Source: Nitrospira sp. CR1.2 (GTDB lineage Bacteria > Nitrospirota > Nitrospiria > Nitrospirales > Nitrospiraceae). Taken from it: DNA of 62,561 nt. Below, one piece after another: positions 1-9,214 of the stretch (the first letter of the stretch is position 1; every line of letters begins with the position of its first letter). The notes under the pieces were generated by a model. It had not been told where the DNA came from, did not search any database, and saw nothing but the letters and a program-made list of their open reading frames with translations. The translations under genes were made by a program, and so were the position numbers. The DNA lies in assembly GCA_014055495.1 (NCBI GenBank), contig WIAG01000015.1:1-62561 (forward strand). The letters are read 5' to 3'.

Positions 1-2
1 AC

Positions 3-527
3 CACTACTTGCATGCCGGCCACATCCAGCCGTCGATCGAATGGCCGGATCCCGCGCAGGCTCCAGGCAATGACGTCGTGCGCCTGCGGGCGGTCCGGGT
101 CAAAACCGAGGCCGGGCGCGTCGCCGATGTGGTTGATATTCGCAATCCCATCCGTGTTGAAATCGAGTATGACATCCTTAAGCCAGGACATTCGATTGTC
201 GCACAGTTCGGATTCAACACAGAGGAGGATGTCATCGCATTTATTGCGAATGATCGCGATCCTACTTGGTACAGGAGACCACGCCCAGTTGGTCGATATA
301 TCAGTACGGCGTGGATTCCGGGAAATTTTCTCTCAGAGGGAACGATGGTTGTGGGAGGAGGGCTATTCTCAGAGGATCCATGGCATGAGCATTGTGACGT
401 GCCGCGGGCTATTGGTTTCCGTGTGGTGGATCCCGGAACGGGCGATACGGCGCGGGGTGATGTCACTGGACGATGGGAGGGTGTTGTGCGGCCATTGCTA
501 CGCTGGGTCACAGAGCGTTGCGTATGA
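3..527 (+). CDS. Wzt-type polysaccharide ABC transporter, C-terminal domain (5' truncated by window edge)
   Basis: The reading frame is open to the left edge, so only the last ~174 residues are present. They match the C-terminal carbohydrate-recognition domain of Wzt-type ATP-binding subunits: a beta-sandwich pattern with paired hydrophobic strands (VRIEYD-like, then IVAQFGF, then FLSEGTMVVGGGLFS) and a closing IGFRVVD strand. In this family the C-terminal domain binds the finished or capped O-polysaccharide before the Wzm channel exports it across the inner membrane. The ATPase half (Walker A/B) and the Wzm partner would lie upstream of the window. Its place at the head of a polysaccharide cluster fits. 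The family call is by eye. Confidence 0.72.
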   Translation, partial: HYLHAGHIQPSIEWPDPAQAPGNDVVRLRAVRVKTEAGRVADVVDIRNPIRVEIEYDILKPGHSIVAQFGFNTEEDVIAFIANDRDPTWYRRPRPVGRYISTAWIPGNFLSEGTMVVGGGLFSEDPWHEHCDVPRAIGFRVVDPGTGDTARGDVTGRWEGVVRPLLRWVTERCV

Positions 528-1152
528 TAGCGACCAATAGAGCACTTGTACGTACATGTCTAAATCCTGTCGAGGCCTGGTGTTCGATCATGCAGTTGGC
601 TATGTCATGTGGGTAGGTTGTCTGTATTTCCGCTCATTAGCTGATCACAATGTTTGTGAGGACACGTCTGCAAGCGTGCGAGCATGATTGCGGGGTGAAT
701 AGGTGATGGACAGCCGTGTAAAGCCAGAGATTAAGAGACGACTCACATGTCCCAACTCATGGGTATGCGGGCATGGTGCATATCTTGGTCGACGGTGTCG
801 AGACAGTCGGGAGGCAAGCGGCGGCCCCAGCCGTATGTTCACGGTGAGCATAATGCTATTTGAAGAGGTGTTTTAACCAAAAGGTGCTATGGTGAAAACA
901 TCTGCTATTACTTCATATGCAGGGGGGTGTTCGCTGTCTCTGACCAGAGGGTTGGATGGCGGTGGGAAACTCTGTCGTGGCCAACAGGGGTTTGAGCAGG
1001 TATAGCTTTCGAAAATGTTCAGGAACATCGAGCCTCCTCGTCGCACCAGAGAGGCTTGCGCCGCGATAGCGTAGAAAGTTTATTGAATCCTCGGACGTAG
1101 GCATCCGTGTCAGCACAAGTGGTGACAACGATCGATTGCTGGAGGTAGGGAC
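528..1152. other. gene-free stretch of ~625 bp before rfbF
   Basis: No convincing coding region is visible on either strand; short open frames here have no recognisable motifs. The only clear signal is the ribosome-binding site GGAGG at 1141-1145, 7 bases before the rfbF start at 1153. A promoter for the downstream sugar genes probably lies here, but I could not pick a convincing -35/-10 pair. It may hold remains of a lost gene. Confidence 0.4.
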
Positions 1153-1923
1153 ATGAAAGCGGTGATTTTGGCGGGGGGACTAGGTACCAGATTGTCTGAG
1201 GAGACCGTGCTTCGTCCGAAGCCGATGGTTGAAATTGGCGGCAAGCCTATACTCTGGCACATCATGCAAATTCATGCGGTGCATGGAGTGACGGAGTTCA
1301 TCATCGCACTTGGATACAAAGGGGAAATGATCAAGGAATACTTCCTCAACTTCTTTGCTATCAACAATGACCTGTCAGTGGATCTTTCTACTGGGAAAAC
1401 CACAATTCATGATGGCAATCAGCCAAAGTGGACAGTTCACCTGGCTGATACGGGACAGGTGACACAAACGGGCGGGCGGGTGAAGCGGTTGAAGAAATGG
1501 TTAGGAAACGATGAGACGTTTATGTTGACGTACGGAGACGGTGTGGCGGATCTGGACATCAGTAAATTGCTGGAGTTTCATCGCTCCCATGGAAAGATTG
1601 CAACCATGACCTCAGTCCGGTCCCCAGCGCGATTTGGTCGAATTGGGTTTGACGGCGATCGAGTGACTGAGTTTTTTGAGAAGCCTGAGTCTGGGGAGGG
1701 TTGGATCAACGGCGGGTTTTTTGTCCTGAACACAAAAGCATTAGACTACATTGATGGTGATCATACGGCATGGGAGCGTGAGCCTGTAGAACGTCTCGCT
1801 CACGCCGGTGAAATGGTAGGGTATAAGCACTATGGGTTCTGGTCGTGCATGGATACGCTGAAAGAAAAGAGTTATTTGGAGGAGTTGTGGAATTCAGGTA
1901 AGGCGCCGTGGAAGGTATGGTGA
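1153..1923 (+). CDS. rfbF: glucose-1-phosphate cytidylyltransferase
   Basis: This 256-residue protein makes CDP-glucose from CTP and glucose-1-phosphate in the cytoplasm, the entry step to CDP-3,6-dideoxyhexoses and related branched sugars. The N-terminus carries the nucleotidyltransferase signature LAGGLGTRLSEET followed by RPKPMVEIGGKPILWHIM, which is specific to the RfbF subgroup. Also present are TYGDGVAD (metal/nucleotide site) and EKPESGEGWINGGFF. The length is normal for the family. The start is set by GGAGG at 1141. CDP-glucose 4,6-dehydratase, the usual next enzyme, is not in the window, although a CDP-paratose-2-epimerase-like gene lies at 13602. Confidence 0.93.
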   Translation: MKAVILAGGLGTRLSEETVLRPKPMVEIGGKPILWHIMQIHAVHGVTEFIIALGYKGEMIKEYFLNFFAINNDLSVDLSTGKTTIHDGNQPKWTVHLADTGQVTQTGGRVKRLKKWLGNDETFMLTYGDGVADLDISKLLEFHRSHGKIATMTSVRSPARFGRIGFDGDRVTEFFEKPESGEGWINGGFFVLNTKALDYIDGDHTAWEREPVERLAHAGEMVGYKHYGFWSCMDTLKEKSYLEELWNSGKAPWKVW

Positions 1924-2009
1924 CCCTGAATCAATGTGCCAACACCAACATCCCTAACGTTGCTGTGTTTGGGCGGCTGCGTGCATCAAGTCGAGAGGAG
2001 TGAGAGTCA

Positions 2010-3143
2010 ATGACCAGTCAGATATCTTTGTTCGCACAAGCACAAGAGTGGTTGGACGAGGACTGGGCGCGAATGGAGAAAACGTTGGGTTCTCGATTGG
2101 AGGCGTTTCGCGGAAAGCATGTTCTCGTGACGGGGGCAGCTGGCTTTCTCGGGTTTGGGTTTCTCCATTTCTTCGCGTATCTTAACCGGACCCTTTTAAA
2201 GAATGGCCGTCTGTCAATCGTCGCTGCCGACAACTATATCCGGGGCTGCCCACGCTGGCTTACTGAATTGGCCGCCGCAAGTCCCGACATTCACCGGGTC
2301 CGACAAGATATCACCAAGCCCTGGACGCAAGTGCCCGATACCCATTTTGACTTTATTATTCATGGGGCATCTATTGCCAGTCCAAAAGTCTATCGTCAAT
2401 ATCCGCTGGAGACATTAGATACGAATATTTCTGGCTTGCGACACATGCTTGAACTTGCCAAGAGTCATCGGACCGAAAGCATCCTCTATTTCAGTTCAAG
2501 TGAGATTTATGGTGATCCTCCAGCTCAGGAGATTCCAACGAACGAGGCCTATCGTGGCAATGTGTCATGTATTGGCCCTCGGGCGTGCTACGACGAATCC
2601 AAGCGTTTAGGTGAGACTCTCTGTTATTTGTACTATCAGCAACATGGCGTGCCTGCGAAAATCGTCCGACCGTTCAATAACTTCGGTCCTGGATTGCGCC
2701 TGGCCGACGGCCGCGTCCTGCCTGATTTTTGTCGCGATATCTTAGCCGATCGCGATATCGTCCTTCGGTCGGATGGGAGTCCAACTCGCACCTTTTGCTA
2801 TGTCTCGGATGCACTAACAGGATATCTTCTGACCCTTCTGTCTCGGCATCATGCTGAACCGTTCAATATAGGAAGTGACTCACCTGAAATCTCAATGCGT
2901 GACCTTGGACGGATGCTGATACAGGTAGCAGGTAGTGCTCGGCAAGTTGTCCATAAGCCAAGTGAGGAGGCCGACTATCTGACGGATAACCCCAATCGTC
3001 GTTGCCCGAACCTCGCGAAGTCTCGATCGCTTCTTGGCTATACTCCGCTTGTCGATCTCAGGCTTGGCTTGGAAAGAATGCTGTACTGGTATAAGCAGTT
3101 TGTCGACCTGGAAGAGCTTGAGCAGCATGAACGTGTTGGCTAA
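2010..3143 (+). CDS. NAD-dependent sugar epimerase/decarboxylase, UXS-like
   Basis: This 377-residue extended SDR acts on a nucleotide sugar. The Rossmann motif GAAGFLG sits near residues 42-48, after an unusual ~35-residue N-terminal extension. The serine motif FSSSEIYGDP and the catalytic YDESK follow, then RPFNNFGPGLR and the substrate-loop motif RTFCYVSDA. These resemble UDP-glucuronate decarboxylase (UXS), but the protein is clearly divergent from the more typical UXS at 20092, so a different substrate or product is possible. Ribosome-binding site GAGGAG is at 1994-1999. It lies between rfbF and UDP-glucose dehydrogenase, whose product UDP-glucuronate would be the UXS substrate. Confidence 0.8.
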   Translation: MTSQISLFAQAQEWLDEDWARMEKTLGSRLEAFRGKHVLVTGAAGFLGFGFLHFFAYLNRTLLKNGRLSIVAADNYIRGCPRWLTELAAASPDIHRVRQDITKPWTQVPDTHFDFIIHGASIASPKVYRQYPLETLDTNISGLRHMLELAKSHRTESILYFSSSEIYGDPPAQEIPTNEAYRGNVSCIGPRACYDESKRLGETLCYLYYQQHGVPAKIVRPFNNFGPGLRLADGRVLPDFCRDILADRDIVLRSDGSPTRTFCYVSDALTGYLLTLLSRHHAEPFNIGSDSPEISMRDLGRMLIQVAGSARQVVHKPSEEADYLTDNPNRRCPNLAKSRSLLGYTPLVDLRLGLERMLYWYKQFVDLEELEQHERVG

Positions 3144-3157
3144 CCAGTAGGGTGACC

Positions 3158-4519
3158 ATGAAGATATCAGTAATAGGTACGGGATACGTGGGGCTTGTAT
3201 CAGGAGCCTGCTTGGCAGAGCGTGGGCACCAGGTGACCTGTGTCGATATCAGGCCGGAGGTTGTGAGTGAAATTAACGCGGGTCGTCCTCCCATTCATGA
3301 AGTAGGGTTGGAGGACTTACTCCTGGCAGCGCGCGACAAGGGACGGTTATCCGCCACCACGGACGCAAAGCCAGCCATTCTCGATTCCGATGTGACGCTG
3401 ATCTGTGTGGGTACGCCAACGGTAGATGGGCGGATGGACATGTCTCAAATTGTGGCTGCCGCAAAGGAGGTCGGAGCAGCGTTAGTGAACAAGCGTGGAT
3501 ACCATGTGGTGGCAGTGAAAAGTACCGTCCTGCCTGGAACTACGGAGGGCCCGGTGAAGGCCGCGATCGAGTCTGAGTCTGGCAGGAGAGTCGGAGATGG
3601 CTGGGGTTTGTGTATGAATCCGGAGTTTTTGAGAGAGGGTCGTGCTGTCGAGGATTTCCGAATTCCTGACCGTATCGTGGTCGGTGCCACGGATTCCACC
3701 ACGGCGGACGTGTTTCTGAGGATCTACGCAGAGTTCACGTGCCCCAAATTAGTAACTACCCCGCGTACGGCTGAGATGATCAAGTATGTGTCGAATTCCC
3801 TGCTTGCGACGATGATTTCATTCTCGAATGAGATTGGCAACATGTGTTCCGCTTTACCTGGTGTCGACGCACGCTTGGTGTGGAAAGGGGTCCATCTCGA
3901 TAGGCGACTCACACCGATCAATGGCCAGGTGGGTGGACCTGCGGGAGTCACAGAGTATATTTGGCACGGTCTGGGATTTGGAGGCAGTTGTTTCCCGAAA
4001 GATGTGGCGGCACTTCGGAGCTTTGGGCGCACCGTGGGTGAGCGGACACGAATGTTAGATGCTGTGTTGGACATCAATGCCGACCAGCCTCTCCGAATGG
4101 TTGCATTGTTGGAAAAGGAATTGAGTCTGTCAGGCAAGACCGTGGCAGTGCTCGGTCTCGCATTCAAGCCTGGAACGGATGATTTGCGGGAATCACCGGC
4201 GTTGCCCTTGGTGGCTGAGCTTCGAAGGAAGGGCGCAAAGGTGCTCGTTCACGATCCCATTGCTATGCCCCACGCGAAGCGGCGAGCCGAGTTTCGAGAA
4301 GTTGCATTCGCTGAAAGTTGGGCTGATGCGTTGAGGAAAAGCGATGCCTGCTGCCTCGTGACTGCTTGGCCGGAGTATCGCGAGATTCAGCCGGCGGACT
4401 TCTCGCGATTGATGGCCCACGCTCTTGTGATCGATGGCCGTGGGGTATTCGAGCCTGCAGCAATGGTCACAGCGGGAGTCGTATGGCGCGGTGTGGGATA
4501 CACGCCGGAATCCGCCTGA
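3158..4519 (+). CDS. ugd: UDP-glucose 6-dehydrogenase
   Basis: This 453-residue enzyme oxidises UDP-glucose to UDP-glucuronate with two NAD+. The N-terminal Rossmann motif is GTGYVGLVSGACLAERGH. CVGTPT, STVLPGTTE and MNPEFLREGRAVEDF are family signatures, and the active-site cysteine lies in GFGGSCFPKDV (about C278). The C-terminal UDP-binding domain has GLAFKPGTDDLRESPA. I chose ATG 3158 over GTG 3152, two codons earlier, because the protein then begins MKISVIGTGYVG as usual and has AGGG at 3149-3152. It probably supplies the UXS-type enzymes at 2010 and 20092. Confidence 0.95.
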   Translation: MKISVIGTGYVGLVSGACLAERGHQVTCVDIRPEVVSEINAGRPPIHEVGLEDLLLAARDKGRLSATTDAKPAILDSDVTLICVGTPTVDGRMDMSQIVAAAKEVGAALVNKRGYHVVAVKSTVLPGTTEGPVKAAIESESGRRVGDGWGLCMNPEFLREGRAVEDFRIPDRIVVGATDSTTADVFLRIYAEFTCPKLVTTPRTAEMIKYVSNSLLATMISFSNEIGNMCSALPGVDARLVWKGVHLDRRLTPINGQVGGPAGVTEYIWHGLGFGGSCFPKDVAALRSFGRTVGERTRMLDAVLDINADQPLRMVALLEKELSLSGKTVAVLGLAFKPGTDDLRESPALPLVAELRRKGAKVLVHDPIAMPHAKRRAEFREVAFAESWADALRKSDACCLVTAWPEYREIQPADFSRLMAHALVIDGRGVFEPAAMVTAGVVWRGVGYTPESA

Positions 4520-4583
4520 AAAGCAGTCCTTCGATTCAGTGCATGCTCGTATCGTGGTTGTTTTAGCCAAAGGAGAGTAGATC

Positions 4584-5819
4584 ATGTCTCGTGGCGGATG
4601 TCGATTTTGTGGAACGCTTCTGCAGCACGTCTTCCTTGATCTGGGTATGTCTCCGATGGCCAATTCGTATTTAAAAGCCCACCAACTCAATCAGATGGAG
4701 CCTTTTTATCCGCTGCGGGCATTCGTGTGTGAACGGTGCTTGCTCGTCCAGTTAGAAGAGTTTGAGAGCCCTGACCACATTTTCTCTGATTACGCGTATT
4801 TCTCATCATTTTCCGACCTGTTTCTCCAGCATGCCAAAGAGTATGTCGATATGGCGGTGGAACGATTCTCCTTAGGGTCCCAGAGTTACGTCGTCGAAAT
4901 TGCCAGCAATGATGGCTACCTACTGCAGAACTTTGTGAAGCGCGGCATTCAAGTGTTGGGTGTCGAGCCGGCTAAAAACGTGGCCGAAGTGGCCATCAAA
5001 AAAGGGATTCCCTCATGTGTGAAATTTTTCGGGACTCAGACCGCACGGGAGCTCCTAGCGGAGCAAAGACCGCCTGACTTAATCATTGGCAATAATGTCT
5101 TGGCGCACGTGCCGGACCTGAATGATTTTGTCGGGGGGCTCAAACTCCTTCTGGCCCCGAAGGGGATCATTACGATGGAGTTTCCTCATTTGATGCATCT
5201 GATGGCGCTGAATCAGTTCGATACAATTTATCATGAGCATTTTTCCTATTTTTCACTTACCACGGTGATTCAGATCTTCAAGAAGCATGGCCTAACTATT
5301 TTCGACGTCGATGAAATATCCACGCACGGTGGTTCGTTACGAGTCTACGCTCGTCATGAAGGGGTTCAGTCCAATTCGGTAACTGATCGATTGATGGCGT
5401 TGCAGAAGAAGGAAGAAGCATTGGGATTTGCGACGCTGTCCCATTATCTTTCCTTCTCGGAGAAAGCTCGAGAGACGAAACGCGCGCTTCTCGAGTTCCT
5501 CATTCGTGCAAAACGTGACGGGAAGTCAGTCGTTGCCTACGGGGCCGCAGCGAAGGCCAGTACGTTACTCAATTATTGCGGTGTACGGGAAGACTTTGTT
5601 GATTACCTGGTGGATCGAAGCACATACAAGCAGGGACATTGGCTCCCGGGAGTTCACATTCCCATCCATGATCCGCAACGTGTCAAGGAAACCAAGCCCG
5701 ACTATGTGCTGATTCTTGCCTGGAATCTCAAAGAAGAAATCATGAAACAAATGAGTTACGTCCGCACTTGGGGCGGAGAGTTTGTTGTGCCGATCCCAGA
5801 AGTGCGAATCTGCACCTGA
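4584..5819 (+). CDS. zinc-binding sugar C-methyltransferase (NovU/TylC3-like)
   Basis: This 411-residue SAM-dependent methyltransferase has the three-part layout of deoxysugar C-methyltransferases. An N-terminal zinc knot has C6, C9, C49 and C52. The central Rossmann domain carries the SAM motif VEIASNDGYLLQ (about residues 104-115) and the active-site stretch YHEHFSYFS. The C-terminal domain contains VVAYGAAAKASTLLNY. Relatives add a methyl group at C3 of a nucleotide-bound 4-keto sugar to make branched sugars. Strong ribosome-binding site AAGGAGA is at 4569-4575. Together with rfbF it suggests a CDP-linked branched deoxysugar; the exact sugar is unknown. Confidence 0.87.
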   Translation: MSRGGCRFCGTLLQHVFLDLGMSPMANSYLKAHQLNQMEPFYPLRAFVCERCLLVQLEEFESPDHIFSDYAYFSSFSDLFLQHAKEYVDMAVERFSLGSQSYVVEIASNDGYLLQNFVKRGIQVLGVEPAKNVAEVAIKKGIPSCVKFFGTQTARELLAEQRPPDLIIGNNVLAHVPDLNDFVGGLKLLLAPKGIITMEFPHLMHLMALNQFDTIYHEHFSYFSLTTVIQIFKKHGLTIFDVDEISTHGGSLRVYARHEGVQSNSVTDRLMALQKKEEALGFATLSHYLSFSEKARETKRALLEFLIRAKRDGKSVVAYGAAAKASTLLNYCGVREDFVDYLVDRSTYKQGHWLPGVHIPIHDPQRVKETKPDYVLILAWNLKEEIMKQMSYVRTWGGEFVVPIPEVRICT

Positions 5820-5865
5820 TGGAAAAGTGGAGCCTGTTGGTTTGAACTGCAAAGGGCCTGATTCC

Positions 5866-7176
5866 GTGAATAGTTGCGATTCAAGGGCGAGTCTTTCGGA
5901 CGATAGCGGCGAGGCGATGTATCGACTCATTGGGGAACTTTATCCGATCTGTCGGAGTATTACTGGCCAGGGCATTCGGGAAACATTCGGGCGCATTCAA
6001 CAACATATTCCGTTGACGATCACCGAAGTGCCAAGCGGAACTCAGGTGTTCGATTGGCTGGTTCCGCTCGAGTGGAATATTCGGGATGCCTACGTGGCTG
6101 ACCGGCAGGGAGTCCGAATTATCGACTTTAAGCAATCCAATCTGCACGTGGTAAGTTATAGCGTTCCCGTAGCGGCACGTGTGTCGCTAGCGGATCTCAA
6201 AGCGCACCTGTTTACCTTGCCGGATCATCCCGAGTGGATTCCTTATAGAACGTCCTATTACAAGCAGACGTGGGGATTTTGTTTGAGCCATCGTCAGTAT
6301 CTTGAACTTCAAGATGAAGAGTACGATGTCGTGATTGACTCGTCCCTGGAGAAGGGGCATTTGGCCTACGGGGAATACTATTTACCCGGGGAAACCGAAG
6401 AAGAGGTGCTCATCTCATGCCATGCCTGCCATCCATCTTTGTGCAATGACAACCTATCAGGGATTGCAGTTGCAACTTTCTTGGCTAAGTCGTTGCAAGC
6501 TTGTCCACGTCGATACTCTTATCGCTTCCTGTTTCTTCCGGTAACAATCGGAGCGATCACTTGGCTGGCCCTCAATCAGCGACATGTATCCAACATTAAG
6601 CACGGTTTCGTCCTGACCGGCGTGGGTGATGAGGGGGGCTTCACCTATAAGAAAAGCCGGGTCGGTACGGCTGGTATTGATGCGGCATTCGCTCATGTCT
6701 TGCGACACTCAGGGGACCCGTTCGAGATCACCGAATTTATTCCCTATGGATACGATGAACGCCAGTATGGTTCACCGGGGTTCAATCTTCCTGTCGGCTG
6801 TTTCATGCGTCGGGCCAATGGAGCGTACCCGGAGTATCACACGTCTGCCGACAATCTTGACTTCGTCAAACCGCAATCGCTCTCACGATCGCTCGAAATT
6901 GTTCGGTCAGTTGTGGGGGTGCTGGAGTCAAACAGGGGATACGTCAACACGTCCCCCTATTGTGAACCACAGCTGGGTAAGCGAGGCCTCTATCGCTCAA
7001 TCGGGGGCAACGTCACCGGGCGAAGCGCGGAAATGGCTTTGCTCTGGGTCTTGAACCAGTCTGATGGTATGCACACATTATTGGAAATCGCCGAACGATC
7101 CGGTCTGCCCTTTGTTACCATTAAGCTGGCTGCTGATGAGTTGGAAAGCCAGGGATTGCTGCGTCGCGCTGGTTAG
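5866..7176 (+). CDS. DUF4910 family aminopeptidase-like protein with C-terminal winged helix
   Basis: The protein has about 436 residues and matches the DUF4910 family. It opens with MYRLIGELYPICRSITG, typical of the family. M28-type metal-site features follow: SCHACHPS and CNDNLSG (about residues 185-200), GDEGGF, and YHTSADNLDFV late in the domain. The last ~60 residues look like a winged helix (LNQSDGMHTLLEIAERSG). It is predicted to be cytoplasmic, with no signal peptide. DUF4910 genes recur in O-antigen clusters, but the reaction is not known to me. The start is uncertain: GTG 5866 has AAAGGG nearby at 5851, while ATG 5917 begins exactly at MYRL and would trim conserved residues. Confidence 0.8.
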   Translation: MNSCDSRASLSDDSGEAMYRLIGELYPICRSITGQGIRETFGRIQQHIPLTITEVPSGTQVFDWLVPLEWNIRDAYVADRQGVRIIDFKQSNLHVVSYSVPVAARVSLADLKAHLFTLPDHPEWIPYRTSYYKQTWGFCLSHRQYLELQDEEYDVVIDSSLEKGHLAYGEYYLPGETEEEVLISCHACHPSLCNDNLSGIAVATFLAKSLQACPRRYSYRFLFLPVTIGAITWLALNQRHVSNIKHGFVLTGVGDEGGFTYKKSRVGTAGIDAAFAHVLRHSGDPFEITEFIPYGYDERQYGSPGFNLPVGCFMRRANGAYPEYHTSADNLDFVKPQSLSRSLEIVRSVVGVLESNRGYVNTSPYCEPQLGKRGLYRSIGGNVTGRSAEMALLWVLNQSDGMHTLLEIAERSGLPFVTIKLAADELESQGLLRRAG

Positions 7177-7329
7177 TGTGACGAGTGTATGCGTTGGTGG
7201 CAGTAGAGCTCCCAGATATGGTTGTAGTTGATGGCTTAAGAGCCGTTTGCGAAGCTTGGGAACTGGGTACAGAGGCGCGATGCGGTTGCGAAGGCAACAA
7301 TGGGTGTCTACCGCCAAAGGAGATGTTGA

Positions 7330-8271
7330 ATGAATAACACCATTTACTATGACGCCCGATTGAGCGACGACGAAAGAAGACAGCTGATTTTTGACGGGCA
7401 GTTGATGGCGTATTCACCGCGAGAGCATTCCCTGGCATTGGTGACTCATGCACGCAAGTTGATCGAAGAGGCTTTTGCACCGCTCGATCCTGAAACCGCA
7501 CAGTTTCACATGCCTGTTGAACAGTACGCTGAAGTGCTCGGTAAGCTGAAACCAGAGTTCATTCATCACCCAGACTCCAAGAAGCACCTGCGGGCGTTGC
7601 TGGTGGAGATGGGAGCTGATCCAGACAAAACGTATTTTGATGTTCCCAAAATGCGAAGTTCGACCAGTGATAACTATCTGACGACCGGGATAGCGTATGC
7701 GTGGCATCCGCATCGCGATACGTGGTATTCAGCCCCACCATGCCAAATCAATTGGTGGATTCCCATTTACGATATTCGTTCGGATAATGCGATGGCCTTT
7801 CATCCGAAGTACTGGGATCGTGCCGTCAAGAATGATTCTCGTGGTCACAATTACTATGAGTGGAACAAGCAGCATCGTGGTGGACACGTGTCTCAGTTTT
7901 TGAAAGCCGATCCACGTCCACTTTCCAAGCCCATCGAGGCGATCGAGCTCGACCCGCAAATTCGCATCATTGTTCCGGCAGGAGGGATTATTCTCTTTTC
8001 TGCAGCTCAACTGCATTCGAGTGTGCCGAATACGTCAGGCAAGACGAGGTTCAGCATCGACTTCCGTGTAGTCAATGTGGATGATGCTGCCGCCCGTCGT
8101 GGAGCGCCTCGTGTTGATGAAGAATGTACGGGAACGACCATGCGGGACTATCTGAGAGGGACGGATTTGACACAGATCCCAGCAGAAATAGTCGCTCTCT
8201 ACGATGATGGGCCGCACGAAGGCGGCGAGTTGCAGTACAAGCCGCAAGATGACACAACCCCCTCTCGGTAG
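7330..8271 (+). CDS. PhyH-like Fe(II)/2-oxoglutarate dioxygenase
   Basis: This 313-residue protein carries the facial-triad pattern of phytanoyl-CoA-dioxygenase-like enzymes: H128-R-D130 in WHPHRDTW and a distal H229 in AAQLHSSVPN, followed by R240/R246 in the KTRFSIDFR strand, which could bind 2-oxoglutarate. Such enzymes hydroxylate or desaturate small substrates. Here the substrate may be a nucleotide sugar or a sugar substituent, inferred only from the neighbours. A strong ribosome-binding site AAAGGAG lies at 7316-7322. The C-terminus overlaps the next open frame by a few codons if that gene uses its earlier ATG at 8249. Confidence 0.78.
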   Translation: MNNTIYYDARLSDDERRQLIFDGQLMAYSPREHSLALVTHARKLIEEAFAPLDPETAQFHMPVEQYAEVLGKLKPEFIHHPDSKKHLRALLVEMGADPDKTYFDVPKMRSSTSDNYLTTGIAYAWHPHRDTWYSAPPCQINWWIPIYDIRSDNAMAFHPKYWDRAVKNDSRGHNYYEWNKQHRGGHVSQFLKADPRPLSKPIEAIELDPQIRIIVPAGGIILFSAAQLHSSVPNTSGKTRFSIDFRVVNVDDAAARRGAPRVDEECTGTTMRDYLRGTDLTQIPAEIVALYDDGPHEGGELQYKPQDDTTPSR

Positions 8272-8284
8272 ACGTATCGCTTCT

Positions 8285-9214
8285 ATGGCACATCTTGAGC
8301 GGTGGTTTGGAGAAAGAATCCTTGTGACGGGCGGCAGTGGGTTTCTCGGTTCGCGTTTGTGTCGAAGGTTGTTGGATCTTGGGGTGGAGGTGCATGCAAC
8401 GTCACGTGTTGCACGAAGGACCGAGCCGGGGGGGCCAATTTGGTGGCAGCTCGATCTCGCAGACATCAACAGTGCGCGGAGACTGTTGACGGACGTAAGG
8501 CCAAAGGTGGTGTACCACCTGGCGGGGTCCGCAGGCGCGAAGCCGGATCTCGCCCTCGTGTTGCCTACCCTCGAAGGGCTTGTGATAAGTGCAGTGAATG
8601 TCCTTGTGGCGGGAACAGAAGCTGGCTGTGGGCGTATTGTGATGACAGGGTCACTGACCGAACCGATCGGGGGAATGATACCACCCATTCCAAGTTCTCC
8701 GTACGCGGCAGGAAAATGGGCGTCGACTGCCTATACGAGGATGTTTCATCTGCTCTATCAAACGCCCACCGTCATTCTTACGCCGTTCATGACATTCGGG
8801 CCAGGCCAGGATCGAGGGAAGATTATTCCGTCCGTCATCCTCTCACTTCTCAGGGGAGAATCCCCGAAGCTTTCTTCGTGCCTCTGGGAAGTCGACTGGG
8901 TATTTGTTGATGATCTCGTGGAGGCATTTCTGGCCGCCGCCAGCGTTCCACAAATCGAGGGAGGATGTTTTGACGTAGGGACGGGAACGAACCAGACGGT
9001 TCGTTCGGTAGTCGAACGGATTTTCCTCCTGATGGAAGAACCGACGAAACCGCTCTTTGGTATGGTGCCGGATCGTCCCTCGGAACCTGTGCGTCGCGCT
9101 GATACGATACATACCTATGAACTGTTAAAGTGGCGTGCGCAGATCTCCCTCGATGAAGGATTGCGGCGGACGATTGCGTGGTACACCACTCATGCAGCCA
9201 CGGGATTGGCATGA
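8285..9214 (+). CDS. NAD(P)-dependent sugar SDR (epimerase/dehydratase/reductase)
   Basis: This extended SDR of about 309 residues has the Rossmann motif GGSGFLG at residues 16-22, a serine/threonine motif in VMTGSLTEP, and the catalytic Y-x-x-x-K in SPYAAGKWA. A C-terminal substrate domain includes DWVFVDDLVEAF and a GTGTNQTVRSVVE stretch. It could reduce a 4-keto sugar or epimerise one, and is probably the last step of the preceding deoxysugar genes. An in-frame ATG at 8249 would add 12 residues and overlap the dioxygenase gene. I prefer 8285, whose product starts ~16 residues before the glycine motif. No strong ribosome-binding site decides between them. Confidence 0.8.
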   Translation: MAHLERWFGERILVTGGSGFLGSRLCRRLLDLGVEVHATSRVARRTEPGGPIWWQLDLADINSARRLLTDVRPKVVYHLAGSAGAKPDLALVLPTLEGLVISAVNVLVAGTEAGCGRIVMTGSLTEPIGGMIPPIPSSPYAAGKWASTAYTRMFHLLYQTPTVILTPFMTFGPGQDRGKIIPSVILSLLRGESPKLSSCLWEVDWVFVDDLVEAFLAAASVPQIEGGCFDVGTGTNQTVRSVVERIFLLMEEPTKPLFGMVPDRPSEPVRRADTIHTYELLKWRAQISLDEGLRRTIAWYTTHAATGLA

